Shown here: positions 45,370-55,036 of the stretch, piece after piece | Layout of the letters: each line of letters opens with the position of its first letter | Position numbering within the stretch: position 1 is the stretch's first letter | DNA from: JARRPM01 sp963765545 | GTDB lineage: Bacteria; Pseudomonadota; Gammaproteobacteria; Pseudomonadales; Halieaceae | NCBI GenBank assembly: GCA_963765545.1 | Contig: CAVXWW010000009.1 | Coordinates: 62,001-126,000, forward strand | DNA: 64,000 nt | Direction: 5' to 3' | Position numbers and translations under genes: made by a program | The notes under the pieces: model-generated | Seen by the model: only the letters and a program-made list of their open reading frames with translations | What the model was told of the DNA's origin: nothing | Database searches by the model: none

Positions 45370-45543
45370 TTGTCGTCAACACTGGAATGAAAAGTTGTGG
45401 TGGGTCCCGGTGGTGCCAGCGGCATCGGTGGGGCTGTTGGCAATAAATTCGTAGCCGAGCGTGCCCGGGTCGTTATTACCGATATGCAGGGCGTGGAGGA
45501 GGTGGATGCTGTCGATCTGGCCTGCCACGCCGATACACAATAG
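45370..45543 (+). pseudogene. Remnant of a short-chain dehydrogenase
   Basis: From TTG 45370 (after AGGGAG) the frame reads LSSTLE, then an in-frame TGA at 45388, then KVVVGPGGASGIGGAVGNKF and ARVVITDMQGVEEV, ending at TAG 45543. GGASGIG is the SDR cofactor loop, and VVITD is its second strand. About 58 codons remain of a family of about 250; the rest is missing. The stop lies where a Gly codon would fit. A broken gene fossil, or two errors in a lost gene. It lies 65 bases before the glutamate-synthase-like gene. Confidence 0.65.
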
Positions 45544-45607
45544 CTGATACACAGAGCGCGTTATCGCTTGCAGGATAGCGCGACGGAATCTCAAAGCGGG
45601 AAACATC

Positions 45608-47089
45608 ATGGATCGTGAGCTGGATAAGCTGCAGAGCTTTGTACTGACCTTTCTGGAGTACAGCACGCTGGCTCTGGCTTTTTTACTGGGTATTCTGATT
45701 CTGGCTGTTATTTACATGTACATCGCTGATGTAACGCAAACCAGGCAAACCATTCGCCGCAATTACCCGGTGATTGGCCGATTTCGATATTTCTTCGAGC
45801 ATATGGGCGAGTTCTTCCGCCAGTACATGTTCTCGCAGGATCGGGAGGAGTTGCCTTTTAACAGGGCCCAGCGTTCCTGGGTTTACCGGGCGGCGAAGAA
45901 TATAGACTCCACGGTGGCGTTTGGGTCTACTCACCCCCTCAACCAACCCGGTGATTTTGTTTTCCTCAATGGCCTGTTCCCACCTCTGGAAGAAGAGGTT
46001 AAGCCACGCAGTGCAATAAGCTTTGGGGAGGGATACGCAAGGCACCCTTACAGTACCACTTCCTTTTTCAACATTTCTGCCATGAGCTTCGGGGCTTTGT
46101 CTGCCCCCGCGGTGCGGGCACTGTCAAAGGGCGCCAGGCAAGGAGGCGTTTGGCTCAATACGGGAGAGGGCGCATTGTCTACCTTTCATCTCGAGGGCGG
46201 CTGCGATCTCGTTTTCCAGATAGGCACCGCCAAGTACGGCGTGCGCGATGAACATCATCAGTTGAGCGATGAGAAGTTAAAGGCCATTGCCGGTCATGAA
46301 CAAGTGCGAATGTTTGAAATCAAGCTGTCACAGGGGGCAAAACCCGGCAAGGGAGGCATATTACCGGGCGCGAAGGTCACCTCGGTTATCGCGAGTACCC
46401 GTGGCATTCCGGAGGGCGAGGACTCCCTGAGCCCCAACCGCCACCCGGACGTTCACTGTATCAATGACCTGCTCGACATGGTTCACCGTATCCGTGAGGT
46501 GACCGGCAAGCCGGTGGGGATCAAGGCAGTGATTGGCAACTCGGACTGGCTGGACGACATGTGCCTGCACATTCATCAGCGCGGTCTGGAATACGCACCG
46601 GATTTTTTTACTGTGGATAGCGCTGACGGCGGTACCGGGGCCGCACCGCAGAGCCTTATTGACTATATGGGGTTGCCTGTCCAGCGCAGTCTGCCGCTGC
46701 TGGTTGACAAGCTGGTAGAGCATGGTCTGCGTGAACGAATACGGGTTATCGCCTCCGGCAAGATGATCAACCCCGCGGGTGTGGCTGCCGGCCTGTGCCT
46801 GGGCGCGGATTGCGTCAATTCAGCCCGGGGCTTCATGTTTGCCCTGGGCTGTATTCAGTCCCTGCAATGTAACAAGAACACCTGCCCCACGGGAATTACC
46901 ACCCATGATGAAGACCTGCAGCATGGGTTGGATCCCACTAACAAGGCGCAACGGGTGGCCAGCTACGCGAACAACCTCATGCACGAAGTGGAGGTGATAT
47001 CCCATTCCTGCGGCGTGGCGGAGCCACGTCTGCTCAACCGGGGCCATGTGCAGATGGTCAGTGCACGCGGCGTTCCGGAACCCGTTTGA
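45608..47089 (+). CDS. Membrane-anchored glutamate-synthase-like FMN protein
   Basis: 493 residues. One N-terminal membrane helix (residues about 15-40), then a glutamate synthase central/FMN domain: FFNISAMSFGALSAPAVRAL, GGCDLVFQIGTAKYGVRD, KPGKGGILPG, FFTVDSADGGTGAAP and IRVIASGKMINP. The C-terminal CIQSLQCNKNTCPTGI supplies the 3Fe-4S cysteines. It lacks the amidotransferase domain, like the stand-alone GltB2-type family. The native reaction is not established; an electron-transfer role at the membrane is possible. Confidence 0.85.
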   Translation: MDRELDKLQSFVLTFLEYSTLALAFLLGILILAVIYMYIADVTQTRQTIRRNYPVIGRFRYFFEHMGEFFRQYMFSQDREELPFNRAQRSWVYRAAKNIDSTVAFGSTHPLNQPGDFVFLNGLFPPLEEEVKPRSAISFGEGYARHPYSTTSFFNISAMSFGALSAPAVRALSKGARQGGVWLNTGEGALSTFHLEGGCDLVFQIGTAKYGVRDEHHQLSDEKLKAIAGHEQVRMFEIKLSQGAKPGKGGILPGAKVTSVIASTRGIPEGEDSLSPNRHPDVHCINDLLDMVHRIREVTGKPVGIKAVIGNSDWLDDMCLHIHQRGLEYAPDFFTVDSADGGTGAAPQSLIDYMGLPVQRSLPLLVDKLVEHGLRERIRVIASGKMINPAGVAAGLCLGADCVNSARGFMFALGCIQSLQCNKNTCPTGITTHDEDLQHGLDPTNKAQRVASYANNLMHEVEVISHSCGVAEPRLLNRGHVQMVSARGVPEPV

Positions 47090-47143
47090 TTGTTGCTGTG
47101 TCTGGCGCTCTGGCAGCTCCGTTGGGCCGCCGGTTTTGCGAGC

Positions 47144-47524
47144 TCACTCAACCCTATGCAGGGCGCAAATCTTATTCCCTGAAGGGTCGCGCAAATATGC
47201 CAGGTATAACTTTCCGATTGAGCCTTCACGCACTCCCGGGGGCTCTTCGCAGGCGGTGCCGCCATTGGCCAGCCCGGCCGCGTGCCAGGCATCTGCTTCA
47301 GCTGGGCTCGCGGCGGCAAACCCGACCGTGCAGCCATTGCCGTGGCTGGCGGCCTCGCCATCTATTGGGCTGGTAATAGCGAAGATGCCGGTAGGTGTGA
47401 AGTAAAAGCAACGCCCCTTGTCGTCGAATACGCCTGGTTCGTGGCCCATTGTACCGAGTACGGCATCGTAAAAATCTTTCGAGGTTTGAACATCGTTCGC
47501 GCCAACCATGACATGACTGAACAT
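47144..47524 (-). CDS. VOC/glyoxalase-fold protein
   Basis: 126 residues. FSHVMVGANDVQTSKDFYDAVL gives the first metal ligand His and the conserved fold; FYFTPTGIFAITSP and YLAYLRDPSGNKICALHR give the second module with the final Glu/His-like ligands. A small soluble dioxygenase-, isomerase- or bleomycin-resistance-like protein; the substrate is unknown. Read from the opposite strand to the previous gene, convergent with a 54-base gap. Confidence 0.8.
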   Translation of the reverse strand: MFSHVMVGANDVQTSKDFYDAVLGTMGHEPGVFDDKGRCFYFTPTGIFAITSPIDGEAASHGNGCTVGFAAASPAEADAWHAAGLANGGTACEEPPGVREGSIGKLYLAYLRDPSGNKICALHRVE

Positions 47525-47691
47525 TGATAGTCTCCTGGTGTGTCTGCAAAAAGCCCACCATACTTGCCTGTGTCTGACAGAGCAACTAGTCTGCGGCGCG
47601 GGTCAGCAAATCGGGCCAGCCGCCGCCAGACTTATATCCACAGCAACCGTCGTGTCAGGCCTGGCATAATATTTCATGCGAGGCTTACACC

Positions 47692-47850
47692 ATGCAAAAT
47701 AATGCAGAACGCGCAAAGGACCTTCTTCCCGCCATCATTCTTACTATCCTGAGTATGATTCAGGCGCTGGCCCTGGAGTTGTTCTGGAGCAAGATACAGG
47801 ACAGCGGGTTTCTTTGGCAGGGCGGGATGGACGCCATCGTCGGTTGGTAA
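47692..47850 (+). CDS. Short membrane peptide or truncated gene start
   Basis: 52 residues from ATG 47692, after CGAGG. It has a polar start and a hydrophobic helix, LPAIILTILSMIQALALELFW, followed by a polar segment that ends IVGW. Its end is abrupt, and such N-termini are usually followed by more membrane helices, so it may be the front of a longer lost gene. No family was recognised. Nothing else is seen between here and the RND adaptor gene. Confidence 0.4.
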   Translation: MQNNAERAKDLLPAIILTILSMIQALALELFWSKIQDSGFLWQGGMDAIVGW

Positions 47851-48023
47851 CCACTGTGTATTTGCCGCATAAAAGCGTTGAAAATTCACAAACTGGCGTG
47901 GTCCGGGGCGTGTTCACAAGCGTATCAGGCCATAGAGGAGTAATATTCGGTAATTCCACGCCAATTCTCACCGGCCAGGCACTCACCACTTAGCTGGTCT
48001 GGCTTGTTCCCGGGTAATCATTC

Positions 48024-49136
48024 ATGTCGAAAAATCTGGTTTCCGCATCGATCGTTGTAGTCGGCCTGCTGCTATGGCTGGGGTCGGGGCTGTTTCTTGG
48101 TGAGAGTGCTCCCGGGGAGCACCCCACGATTGCCGTTCAGCAGCAGTCCGTTACAGGTACTCGCGACAGTGCAAAGGCCAGAGTGCGCGCGGAGGTGATC
48201 AAGTCCCAGGCGCGAACCCGTTTCCTGGTTTTGCGGGGCAGAACACAGAGCAAGCGTGTTGTAGACGTCAAGGCCGAAATCGCCGGCAAGGTGGTGTCCC
48301 GTCCGGTGGAGCGAGGAACCCGGGTCGAGGAAGGTGATGTGCTGTGCGAGGTGGCGGTCGATGATCGTGCGGCTGCAGTGTCAGAGGCTGAAGCGGCACT
48401 GGAAGATGCCAGGATTGAATACCAGGGCATTCTCAAGCTCAAGGAGCAGGGCCTGCAATCAGAGACGGCAATAGCCGGTTCCGCTGCCAGGCAGGAGACG
48501 GCACGGGCCCAGTTGCGGCGCCAGGTTCTCAATCTGGAGCGAACCCGCATTACGGCGCCATTCGGCGGCCTGGTGGAAGACCTGCATATGAATGTCGGTG
48601 ATTACGCCATGCCGGGCGCCACCTGTGCGACGCTTATTGATCTTGATCCCATGTTGATCAGCGCCGATGTGACCGAGGCGGAGGTAGAGAGCCTTGGCCT
48701 GGGCGACAGGGTGTCGGGTCTTACCAGTGTGGGCAGGGAGATCGAGGGCGTGGTCACCTTTGTCGGCAAGCAGAGTGACCCGGTCACACGAACCTACCCG
48801 GTAGAAATTACCGCTGAGAATGCGGATTACAGTATTCGATCGGGCCTTACGGTGAGAGTGCGCATCGGTCTTGGGGAGGTGCAGGCACACCAGATATCAC
48901 CGGCTCTTTTCACGCTCAATGACCAGGGTGGTATTGGTGTACGCACACTGGACAAGTCGGGTCGAGTGGAGTTTCACGCCATACGCATTATTGAGGACAG
49001 CCCAGAGGGTGTGTGGGTCACCGGCCTGCCAAAAACAACCCGGTTGATAACGGTCGGACAGGAATTCGTGGCGGCCGGCGAAATGGTTGAGGCCGTGTAC
49101 TCCGATGACCGCGGCGCTAAAGTAGCCCAGCCATGA
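48024..49136 (+). CDS. RND efflux periplasmic adaptor (membrane fusion protein)
   Basis: 370 residues. An N-terminal membrane anchor (VSASIVVVGLLLWLG) is followed by the biotinyl-lipoyl half-motif VKAEIAGKVVSRPVERGTRVEEGDVL, an alpha-hairpin (about residues 115-175), the second half-motif RTRITAPFGGLVEDLHMNVGDY, and a beta-barrel. It links an RND pump to an outer-membrane channel. It overlaps the pump gene by 4 bases. No TolC-like gene or regulator is nearby, so the outer-membrane partner is encoded elsewhere. Confidence 0.9.
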   Translation: MSKNLVSASIVVVGLLLWLGSGLFLGESAPGEHPTIAVQQQSVTGTRDSAKARVRAEVIKSQARTRFLVLRGRTQSKRVVDVKAEIAGKVVSRPVERGTRVEEGDVLCEVAVDDRAAAVSEAEAALEDARIEYQGILKLKEQGLQSETAIAGSAARQETARAQLRRQVLNLERTRITAPFGGLVEDLHMNVGDYAMPGATCATLIDLDPMLISADVTEAEVESLGLGDRVSGLTSVGREIEGVVTFVGKQSDPVTRTYPVEITAENADYSIRSGLTVRVRIGLGEVQAHQISPALFTLNDQGGIGVRTLDKSGRVEFHAIRIIEDSPEGVWVTGLPKTTRLITVGQEFVAAGEMVEAVYSDDRGAKVAQP

Positions 49137-52100
49137 CATCGATTATCGATTCGGCGATCGGCCGAACCCGCTCGGTCATGTCGCTGCTGGCAGTGATTGT
49201 GGTCGCCGGGCTCCTTGCCCGCGCCGCCCTGCCTATTGCCAACGACCCGCACATTGAGTTGCCCTATTTCTATATAGGCGTGATGCACGAGGGTATTTCG
49301 CCGGAAGATGCCGAACGCCTGCTGGTCCAGCCCATGGAAATCGAGCTGCGTAAGCTCGAAGGGGTAGTGGAACTCAAATCCAGCGCCTCAGAGGGTATGG
49401 CCTCGTTTTTTGTAGAATTTGATGTCTCCCAGGACCTTGGCGAGGCCCTAAGCGATGTACGCGAGGCGGTAAACCGGGCCAGGGCGGAAATGCCCGGCAC
49501 AGCGGAAGAGCCTTTTGTAGAGGAGCTGAGCGTTGACGACTTCCCTATCTTGCGAGTCAACCTGATCGCAGAAAATGCCAGTGAGCGCAGCGTTTACCAG
49601 AGCGCATTGAAGCTGCGGGATGATATTGAGTCCATCCCCTCGGTGCTGTCCGCCGATATGCAGGGTCACCGGGAGGAGTTGCTCGAGGTCATTATCGACC
49701 CGGATGCACTCACGGCCTACCGTATTTCAAGTGAGGAGTTACTGGCGACACTGCAGCGCAATAATCGCCTGATACCCGCGGGCAGTATTGATACCGGCAA
49801 GGGGCGCTTTTCTGTCAAGGTTCCCGCCGTGGTCGAGGAGGCCGCGGATATCATGGATCTGCCGATACGCAGTTCGGGAGATACCATAGTCACCTTGCAG
49901 GACGTGGCGACTGTGCGCCGCACGTTCAAGGACCGCACCAGCTATGCCCGGTACAACGGTCGCGGCACAATTTCGATTGAAGTGGTGAAGCGCGCGGATG
50001 CGAACGTTATCGACAGTGTTGACGCAGTGATGGCGGTGGTAGAGGCGGCGCGCCCCAGGATCCCTGCCGGTATAGAAGTTGTCGTGTCGCAGAACCAGGC
50101 GGAATTTGCCGCCCTGCAGGTATCCGAACTGGAGGGCAATATACTCACCGCGCTGGCACTGGTAATGGTGCTGGTGGTGGCAACCATGGGGTTCAGAAGC
50201 GGCGTTATTGTCGGGCTGGGAATACCCGTTTCACTGCTGTTCTCCATCATCATCATCCACCAGCTGGGCTATACCTTCAATTTCATGGTGATGTTCGGCA
50301 TGTTGCTGGGGCTTGGTATGTTGATTGACGGTGGCATCGTCGTCACCGAGTATGCCGACCGGATGATGGGTGACGGAATGGATCACAAATCCGCCTATTC
50401 CGAGGCGGTGCGGCGTATGTTCTGGCCGGTTACGGCATCGACGGCGACTACCCTGGCGGCCTTCCTGCCACTGGTGTTCTGGCCCGGTATCTCCGGCCAG
50501 TTCATGGCTTATCTGCCGGTGACCGTGTTTACCGTGCTGACGGGCTCCCTGCTCTATGCCCTGCTGTTTGGGCCTGTCCTGGGGACCCTCTTTGGCAGAC
50601 CCTCAGCGCACAGCCGCCAGACCGCGGAGGCCATGCACCTGCTGGAGACAGGAGATCCCACCCTGTTGAAAACGCCGACCGGGCGCTATGCCCGGTTCCT
50701 CACCCGGGTCTGTTCCCGGCCGCTATTTTCCCTTGGGGTTATTATGGGGGTCCTGGGGTGTATTTTCTGGGCTTACGGCAAGCTCAGTGTGGGTACCATA
50801 TTTTTCTCGGATGCCGACCCACAGTTTGTCCAGGTATCGATACTGGGGCGCGGTAATTTTTCCGCCAGCGAGGTCAATGAACTGGTGCTCGAAGTGGAGC
50901 AGGAGGTCTTGCAGGTACCCGGCATACGGTTCGTTAACAGCCGAACCCTGTTACCGGGCGGGGATGGTGGCTCCAGCGCCAGTTCGGATCGCATCGGGTC
51001 AATATTCCTCGAGCTATACCCCGAGTCAGAACGCTCGATGAAGGGCAATGACATCATGCGCGATATCCGCCGGCGCACCGACCACCTGGCCGGGATTAGA
51101 GTGGAGTTATTGCCCCTGGAACAGGGCCCGCCGGTCGGTAAGCCTATACAGATCGAGTTGACTTCCCGCGATCGCGCATTACTTGAGCCCGCCATGGCTG
51201 AAGTGCGAGCCTACCTGGATACCCTGCCGGAACTGCAGGATATTGACGATACCGCGGCACTGCCCTCCATAGAATGGCGCCTGGAAGTTGACAGGGCCCA
51301 GGCGGCTATTTACGGCGCCGATGTGTCCTCTGCCGGCATCGCCGTGCAATTGGTTACCAATGGCATCAAGGTCGCGGAATACCGCCCCGATGGCGCTGAC
51401 GATGCGGTCGATATAAGAGTGCGCTATCCCCGCGAAGACAGGGGTATCAGGGCCATGGATGAACTCCGGATCAGCACGAACCAGGGCATGGTGCCCCTGA
51501 GCAATTTTGTGAAAATGGCGCCTGCTCCCGGGGTGGACACATTCAGGCGCGTGGATGGTATTCCGGTTGAATTGATTCGGGCGGACGTGGTGGATGGCGT
51601 GCTGGCGGATGCGATGGTCGGCCAGATCGATGCCTGGTTAAGGCAGCAGGACTTTGACTCGGCCATTGAAATCCGGTTTCGCGGCGCCAACGAGGAACAG
51701 GCGGATTCCCTGGCCTTTGTCGGGGTGGCATTTATGTTGGCCCTGGCGCTGATGTTTATTTTACTGGTGACGCAATTTAACAGCTTCTACCAAAGTGCAC
51801 TGATTATGCTTGCGGTGATCATGTCGACCGCAGGTGTACTGTTGGGCCTGATCATTCTGCAACGGCCCTTCAGCGCCTTGCTCACCGGTATCGGCGTGGT
51901 CGCACTGGCTGGCATCGTGGTAAACAATAACATCATATTGATAGACACTTTCAACCGGGTACGCCGTCTGCACCCGGAGCTGGGCACGCGGGCGGTGATC
52001 GTCAGGGCAACGGCACAGCGCTTGCGTCCTGTGTTGTTGACCACCGTCACCACCGTTTTCGGGCTGCTGCCGCTCGCAGCCGGATTATCCGTGGACCTCG

Positions 52101-52315
52101 TGTCTCGCACGATTACCGTAAACGGGGAAATGGCGCTATTCTGGGCTCCGCTGTCCCAGGCAATTGTATTCGGCCTGTCCTTTGCGACTTTTCTCACACT
52201 GATCGCCACGCCTGCCATGCTGGCACTTCCGGTCGCTATCCGGGATCTGCTGGTCAAGTACAAGAAGTCAACACCACAGAAGATGCAGGGGCGGCCGCAC
52301 CAGCCGGGCAGCTAG
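49133..52315 (+). CDS. RND efflux pump inner-membrane subunit
   Basis: 1060 residues, full length for the AcrB/MexB-type family. The N-terminal half has a first membrane helix (SVMSLLAVIVVAGLLARAAL), a large periplasmic loop with PIANDPHIELPYF, and FVEFDVSQDLGEALSDVREAVNRA. Membrane helix 4 contains GMLIDGGIVVTEYADR, the conserved Asp region of proton transport, and a second helix set runs from about 860. Substrate unknown. No start problem; the ATG overlaps the adaptor stop. Confidence 0.9.
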   Translation: MTSIIDSAIGRTRSVMSLLAVIVVAGLLARAALPIANDPHIELPYFYIGVMHEGISPEDAERLLVQPMEIELRKLEGVVELKSSASEGMASFFVEFDVSQDLGEALSDVREAVNRARAEMPGTAEEPFVEELSVDDFPILRVNLIAENASERSVYQSALKLRDDIESIPSVLSADMQGHREELLEVIIDPDALTAYRISSEELLATLQRNNRLIPAGSIDTGKGRFSVKVPAVVEEAADIMDLPIRSSGDTIVTLQDVATVRRTFKDRTSYARYNGRGTISIEVVKRADANVIDSVDAVMAVVEAARPRIPAGIEVVVSQNQAEFAALQVSELEGNILTALALVMVLVVATMGFRSGVIVGLGIPVSLLFSIIIIHQLGYTFNFMVMFGMLLGLGMLIDGGIVVTEYADRMMGDGMDHKSAYSEAVRRMFWPVTASTATTLAAFLPLVFWPGISGQFMAYLPVTVFTVLTGSLLYALLFGPVLGTLFGRPSAHSRQTAEAMHLLETGDPTLLKTPTGRYARFLTRVCSRPLFSLGVIMGVLGCIFWAYGKLSVGTIFFSDADPQFVQVSILGRGNFSASEVNELVLEVEQEVLQVPGIRFVNSRTLLPGGDGGSSASSDRIGSIFLELYPESERSMKGNDIMRDIRRRTDHLAGIRVELLPLEQGPPVGKPIQIELTSRDRALLEPAMAEVRAYLDTLPELQDIDDTAALPSIEWRLEVDRAQAAIYGADVSSAGIAVQLVTNGIKVAEYRPDGADDAVDIRVRYPREDRGIRAMDELRISTNQGMVPLSNFVKMAPAPGVDTFRRVDGIPVELIRADVVDGVLADAMVGQIDAWLRQQDFDSAIEIRFRGANEEQADSLAFVGVAFMLALALMFILLVTQFNSFYQSALIMLAVIMSTAGVLLGLIILQRPFSALLTGIGVVALAGIVVNNNIILIDTFNRVRRLHPELGTRAVIVRATAQRLRPVLLTTVTTVFGLLPLAAGLSVDLVSRTITVNGEMALFWAPLSQAIVFGLSFATFLTLIATPAMLALPVAIRDLLVKYKKSTPQKMQGRPHQPGS

Positions 52316-52332
52316 CGCATCCGGGCCATGGC

Positions 52333-53445
52333 CTAGATGCGGGGCCCCAGGTCGAGTCCGTCTCGGAAGCACCCGTCTTCATCCAGTACCCCATCGACAT
52401 ATTCGCAGGGCCATATCCAGGGCCCATCGGGTCCTCCCTCCTCGGTGTATTCATTGGTGGTGCCCGGAACGGCAACTCGCGCATAGGCATAGCCATAGCG
52501 CACAATCCCTTCCACAAAAACATAGACGTAGCGCCAGCCTTCAATAGAATTGGGCGATGCCGGTGCAAATACCTCGTAGAACCCCTCTTGAACGCCTGCC
52601 ACCCAGTTGCGAATTTCCCAAACACCGTCCGGGTAGTCGTTGGTACTTTCTCCGTCCAGTAGTCCATCCTCGTAATTTGAGACCCTGACAACGGGCTCTC
52701 CATCCCACAGATCCGAATCGGTGTAGTCGTAGGCTGTGTGTTTGCCCTGCAGCATGCCGGCCTGCCATTGTGCGACCAGCGTCAGGCGCCCCTGTTCGTC
52801 GTAGGTTCTCTGGGTGCCGTTGTACTTCCCGTTTACGTATGAGCTCGCTTCCTGAAGTGTTGTCCCATCCTCATGGTAGCGCTTGGCCATCCCCTGCATG
52901 CGACCCTGGTCCCACGCGATAATGCTGACCAGCTTGCCATTCTTGCGGCTTTCAACCGGCCCCTGGTAGGCCGGTTCCGGCTTGTCAGGCACGGTGCATT
53001 TCCGGCCCTCTTCGGTGAGTATGTTCTCGAAAATATCAGAGGTCTCACTGCGCGTCAGCTCGCATGTGCCCTCGGCAAATAAGGGCATTAGAAAGAATAC
53101 TTCATCGGATTCGAGGACCTGTTCAAAGGCGGGCTTGCCTGCGAAAAAAACCGTGGACAAGCGGCAACTGCCATAGGTGTCAGCGCAGAAAAAACGGTCC
53201 CCTCCCTTCCAGCGCCTGAAGTAGTAGCCCGGGGCGGGCTGCGCCAGGAAAGTTTCATCGAAGTGCACGTCTACAACATCAATGGTGCATTTTTGACCCG
53301 ACGCACAGCGGTAGGCGCCTGATTCGGAGGCAACCCCGCCGCCTTCCGGGACGGTGATGCGAAGTTTACAGCCGGCTATAGCCAGAAGCAGCGCCACCAA
53401 ACATACGCTGCGGACCGGAGTATTCGTTGTGAGCCACGTGAACAT
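52333..53445 (-). CDS. Lipoprotein with WxG domain and MORN-like repeats
   Basis: 370 residues. Lipobox IAGC. N-terminal domain (about residues 25-130): CASGQKCTID, AQPAPGYYFRRWKGG, then paired Cys, matching the GxxFxxWxG pattern of the lipoprotein at 35860-37164. From about 165, YwqK/MORN-like repeats follow (SIIAWDQGRMQGMAKRYHEDG, SSYVNGKYNGTQRTYDEQG, AQWQAGMLQGKHTAYDY, VSNYEDGLLDGESTNDY, RNWVAGVQEGFYEV). It is convergent with the RND pump gene. Secreted to the outer membrane; its binding partner is unknown. Confidence 0.7.
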   Translation of the reverse strand: MFTWLTTNTPVRSVCLVALLLAIAGCKLRITVPEGGGVASESGAYRCASGQKCTIDVVDVHFDETFLAQPAPGYYFRRWKGGDRFFCADTYGSCRLSTVFFAGKPAFEQVLESDEVFFLMPLFAEGTCELTRSETSDIFENILTEEGRKCTVPDKPEPAYQGPVESRKNGKLVSIIAWDQGRMQGMAKRYHEDGTTLQEASSYVNGKYNGTQRTYDEQGRLTLVAQWQAGMLQGKHTAYDYTDSDLWDGEPVVRVSNYEDGLLDGESTNDYPDGVWEIRNWVAGVQEGFYEVFAPASPNSIEGWRYVYVFVEGIVRYGYAYARVAVPGTTNEYTEEGGPDGPWIWPCEYVDGVLDEDGCFRDGLDLGPRI

Positions 53446-53671
53446 GACTATTCCCCCTGGTTACCACACTCCCAAGCATGAAAATTATGCTCATCTATAA
53501 GAAATCTAGTTGAGCATGTTGCTGCGGGCTAGCGGGAGGGACTGAAGTGTTAGAATTTTTTGAGGTATTTTGGGTGTTATCTATGCTTTTTCGGTCTTAA
53601 AAAGAACAAAAGTTAGCTGTTAAAGGCAGCTTGCGAGAAATATTGTGCTGACCCGCCGGATATCAGCGGGT

Positions 53672-54793
53672 TCAGGGGGCGGTGGGGCTAGAGAGTCGCA
53701 GTAAGTGGCCCGCATCATCGCTCTTGCCATCCTGCAGCAACCACAGAGCCCCATCAGGACCTTCTCCCACGGCGCGAATGCGCTCTGTCATGGGAAAACG
53801 CTCCGCTTCGCTGGCCCGAGTCCCATCCATGTTGACCCTGATAACTGCGCCGGATGACAGACCGCCGATAAATGCGTTGCCGCGCCACTGTGGGAATTGA
53901 TTCCCGTTATAGAAGATCAGGCTGGAGGGTGAGATTGCCGGTATCCAGGTGACGGCCGGCGCGTTGAATTCCGGACGCGTGTCGTGGTCCGGAATTTCGG
54001 TACCGTCATAGTGGTCACCATTGGACACTATGGGGTAGCCGTAATTGGCCCCTTTTTCTACCAGGTTGAGCTCGTCGCCATGCAGGGGGCCCATCTCCAA
54101 TACCCACAAGCGACCCTCCTGGTCGAAGGCCAGGCCCAGCGGGTTGCGGTGGCCAAGTGACCAGATCTGTGCCGTTACGCCCCCTTCCGTTGCGAAGGGG
54201 TTGTCTGAGGGAACGGTACCATCATCATTCAGGCGGATGATTTTGCCGAGATTGCCTTGCATGTCCTGAGCCGGGTCGAATTTCTGGCGTTCACCAGAGC
54301 TGATGTAGAGGTAGCCGTCGGGCCCGAAGGCGATGCGGTGTCCGTAGTGACCCTGGCCACTGACCTTTGGAAACTGGCGCCAGACAGTTTCTACATCGGT
54401 TAGCTCGGCAGGTGTCTTGTCCAGTGTCAGTTGGCCGCGGGCGACAACCGCCCCTGAACCTCCGTCTCCGGACTCGGCGTAGCTGATGTAAACAAGCCTG
54501 TTATCGGCGAAATCGGGGTGCAGCACAACATCGCCAAGCCCACCCTGCCCGCCGAAATCGACCTCCGGAATCCCTGCCACCTTGCTGGAGGTGCCATCGG
54601 AGGCCATCAGCAGGAGATCGCCCCGCTTTTCAGTGACCAGCAGGCGGCCATCCGGCAGGAAGGCCATCGCCCAGGGTTTTTCGAACTTGGCAACCTCCGT
54701 CACTTCAAAAGCATCGTTTTGTGCTGTCGAGGAGCAGGCTGAAACGAACAGCAGTGCAGCGAGCACCACCGGTGAGAGGGTGCGGATGTTCAT
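53672..54793 (-). CDS. PQQ-type sugar dehydrogenase (Asd/YliI-like) lipoprotein
   Basis: 373 residues from ATG 54793; an open frame reaches 54904 but this start gives a proper signal peptide. Lipobox FVSAC. The six-bladed propeller is recognisable: FEKPWAMAFLPDGRLLVTEKRG, GQGGLGDVVLHPDF, GHYGHRIAFGPDGYLYISSGER, IWSLGHRNPLGLAF and IRAVGEGPDGALWLLQDG. It oxidises aldose sugars in the periplasm with PQQ; no PQQ-synthesis gene is in the window. Confidence 0.85.
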   Translation of the reverse strand: MNIRTLSPVVLAALLFVSACSSTAQNDAFEVTEVAKFEKPWAMAFLPDGRLLVTEKRGDLLLMASDGTSSKVAGIPEVDFGGQGGLGDVVLHPDFADNRLVYISYAESGDGGSGAVVARGQLTLDKTPAELTDVETVWRQFPKVSGQGHYGHRIAFGPDGYLYISSGERQKFDPAQDMQGNLGKIIRLNDDGTVPSDNPFATEGGVTAQIWSLGHRNPLGLAFDQEGRLWVLEMGPLHGDELNLVEKGANYGYPIVSNGDHYDGTEIPDHDTRPEFNAPAVTWIPAISPSSLIFYNGNQFPQWRGNAFIGGLSSGAVIRVNMDGTRASEAERFPMTERIRAVGEGPDGALWLLQDGKSDDAGHLLRLSSPTAP

Positions 54794-55036
54794 AGTAGAG
54801 CGCTTTAGCCAGGCCCCGCTCTTGTTTGGCACGAATGGCATATCAGTTCCTGTGTCTGTGCGCGTGCTACCGGCGGGCAGGTCATGCGGTAGTCGGGCAA
54901 GCAATGTAAAGGTCTAACGCTCCATACGCAAAGAATAGGGATCTGGCTCAATATCCAGTGAGACTGCGCGTTTTTATTGCGGCGCCCGGGCTTGAATCTG
55001 GCCGCCGCAGCGGGCTGTTGGGCAGGGCTTTGCGAA

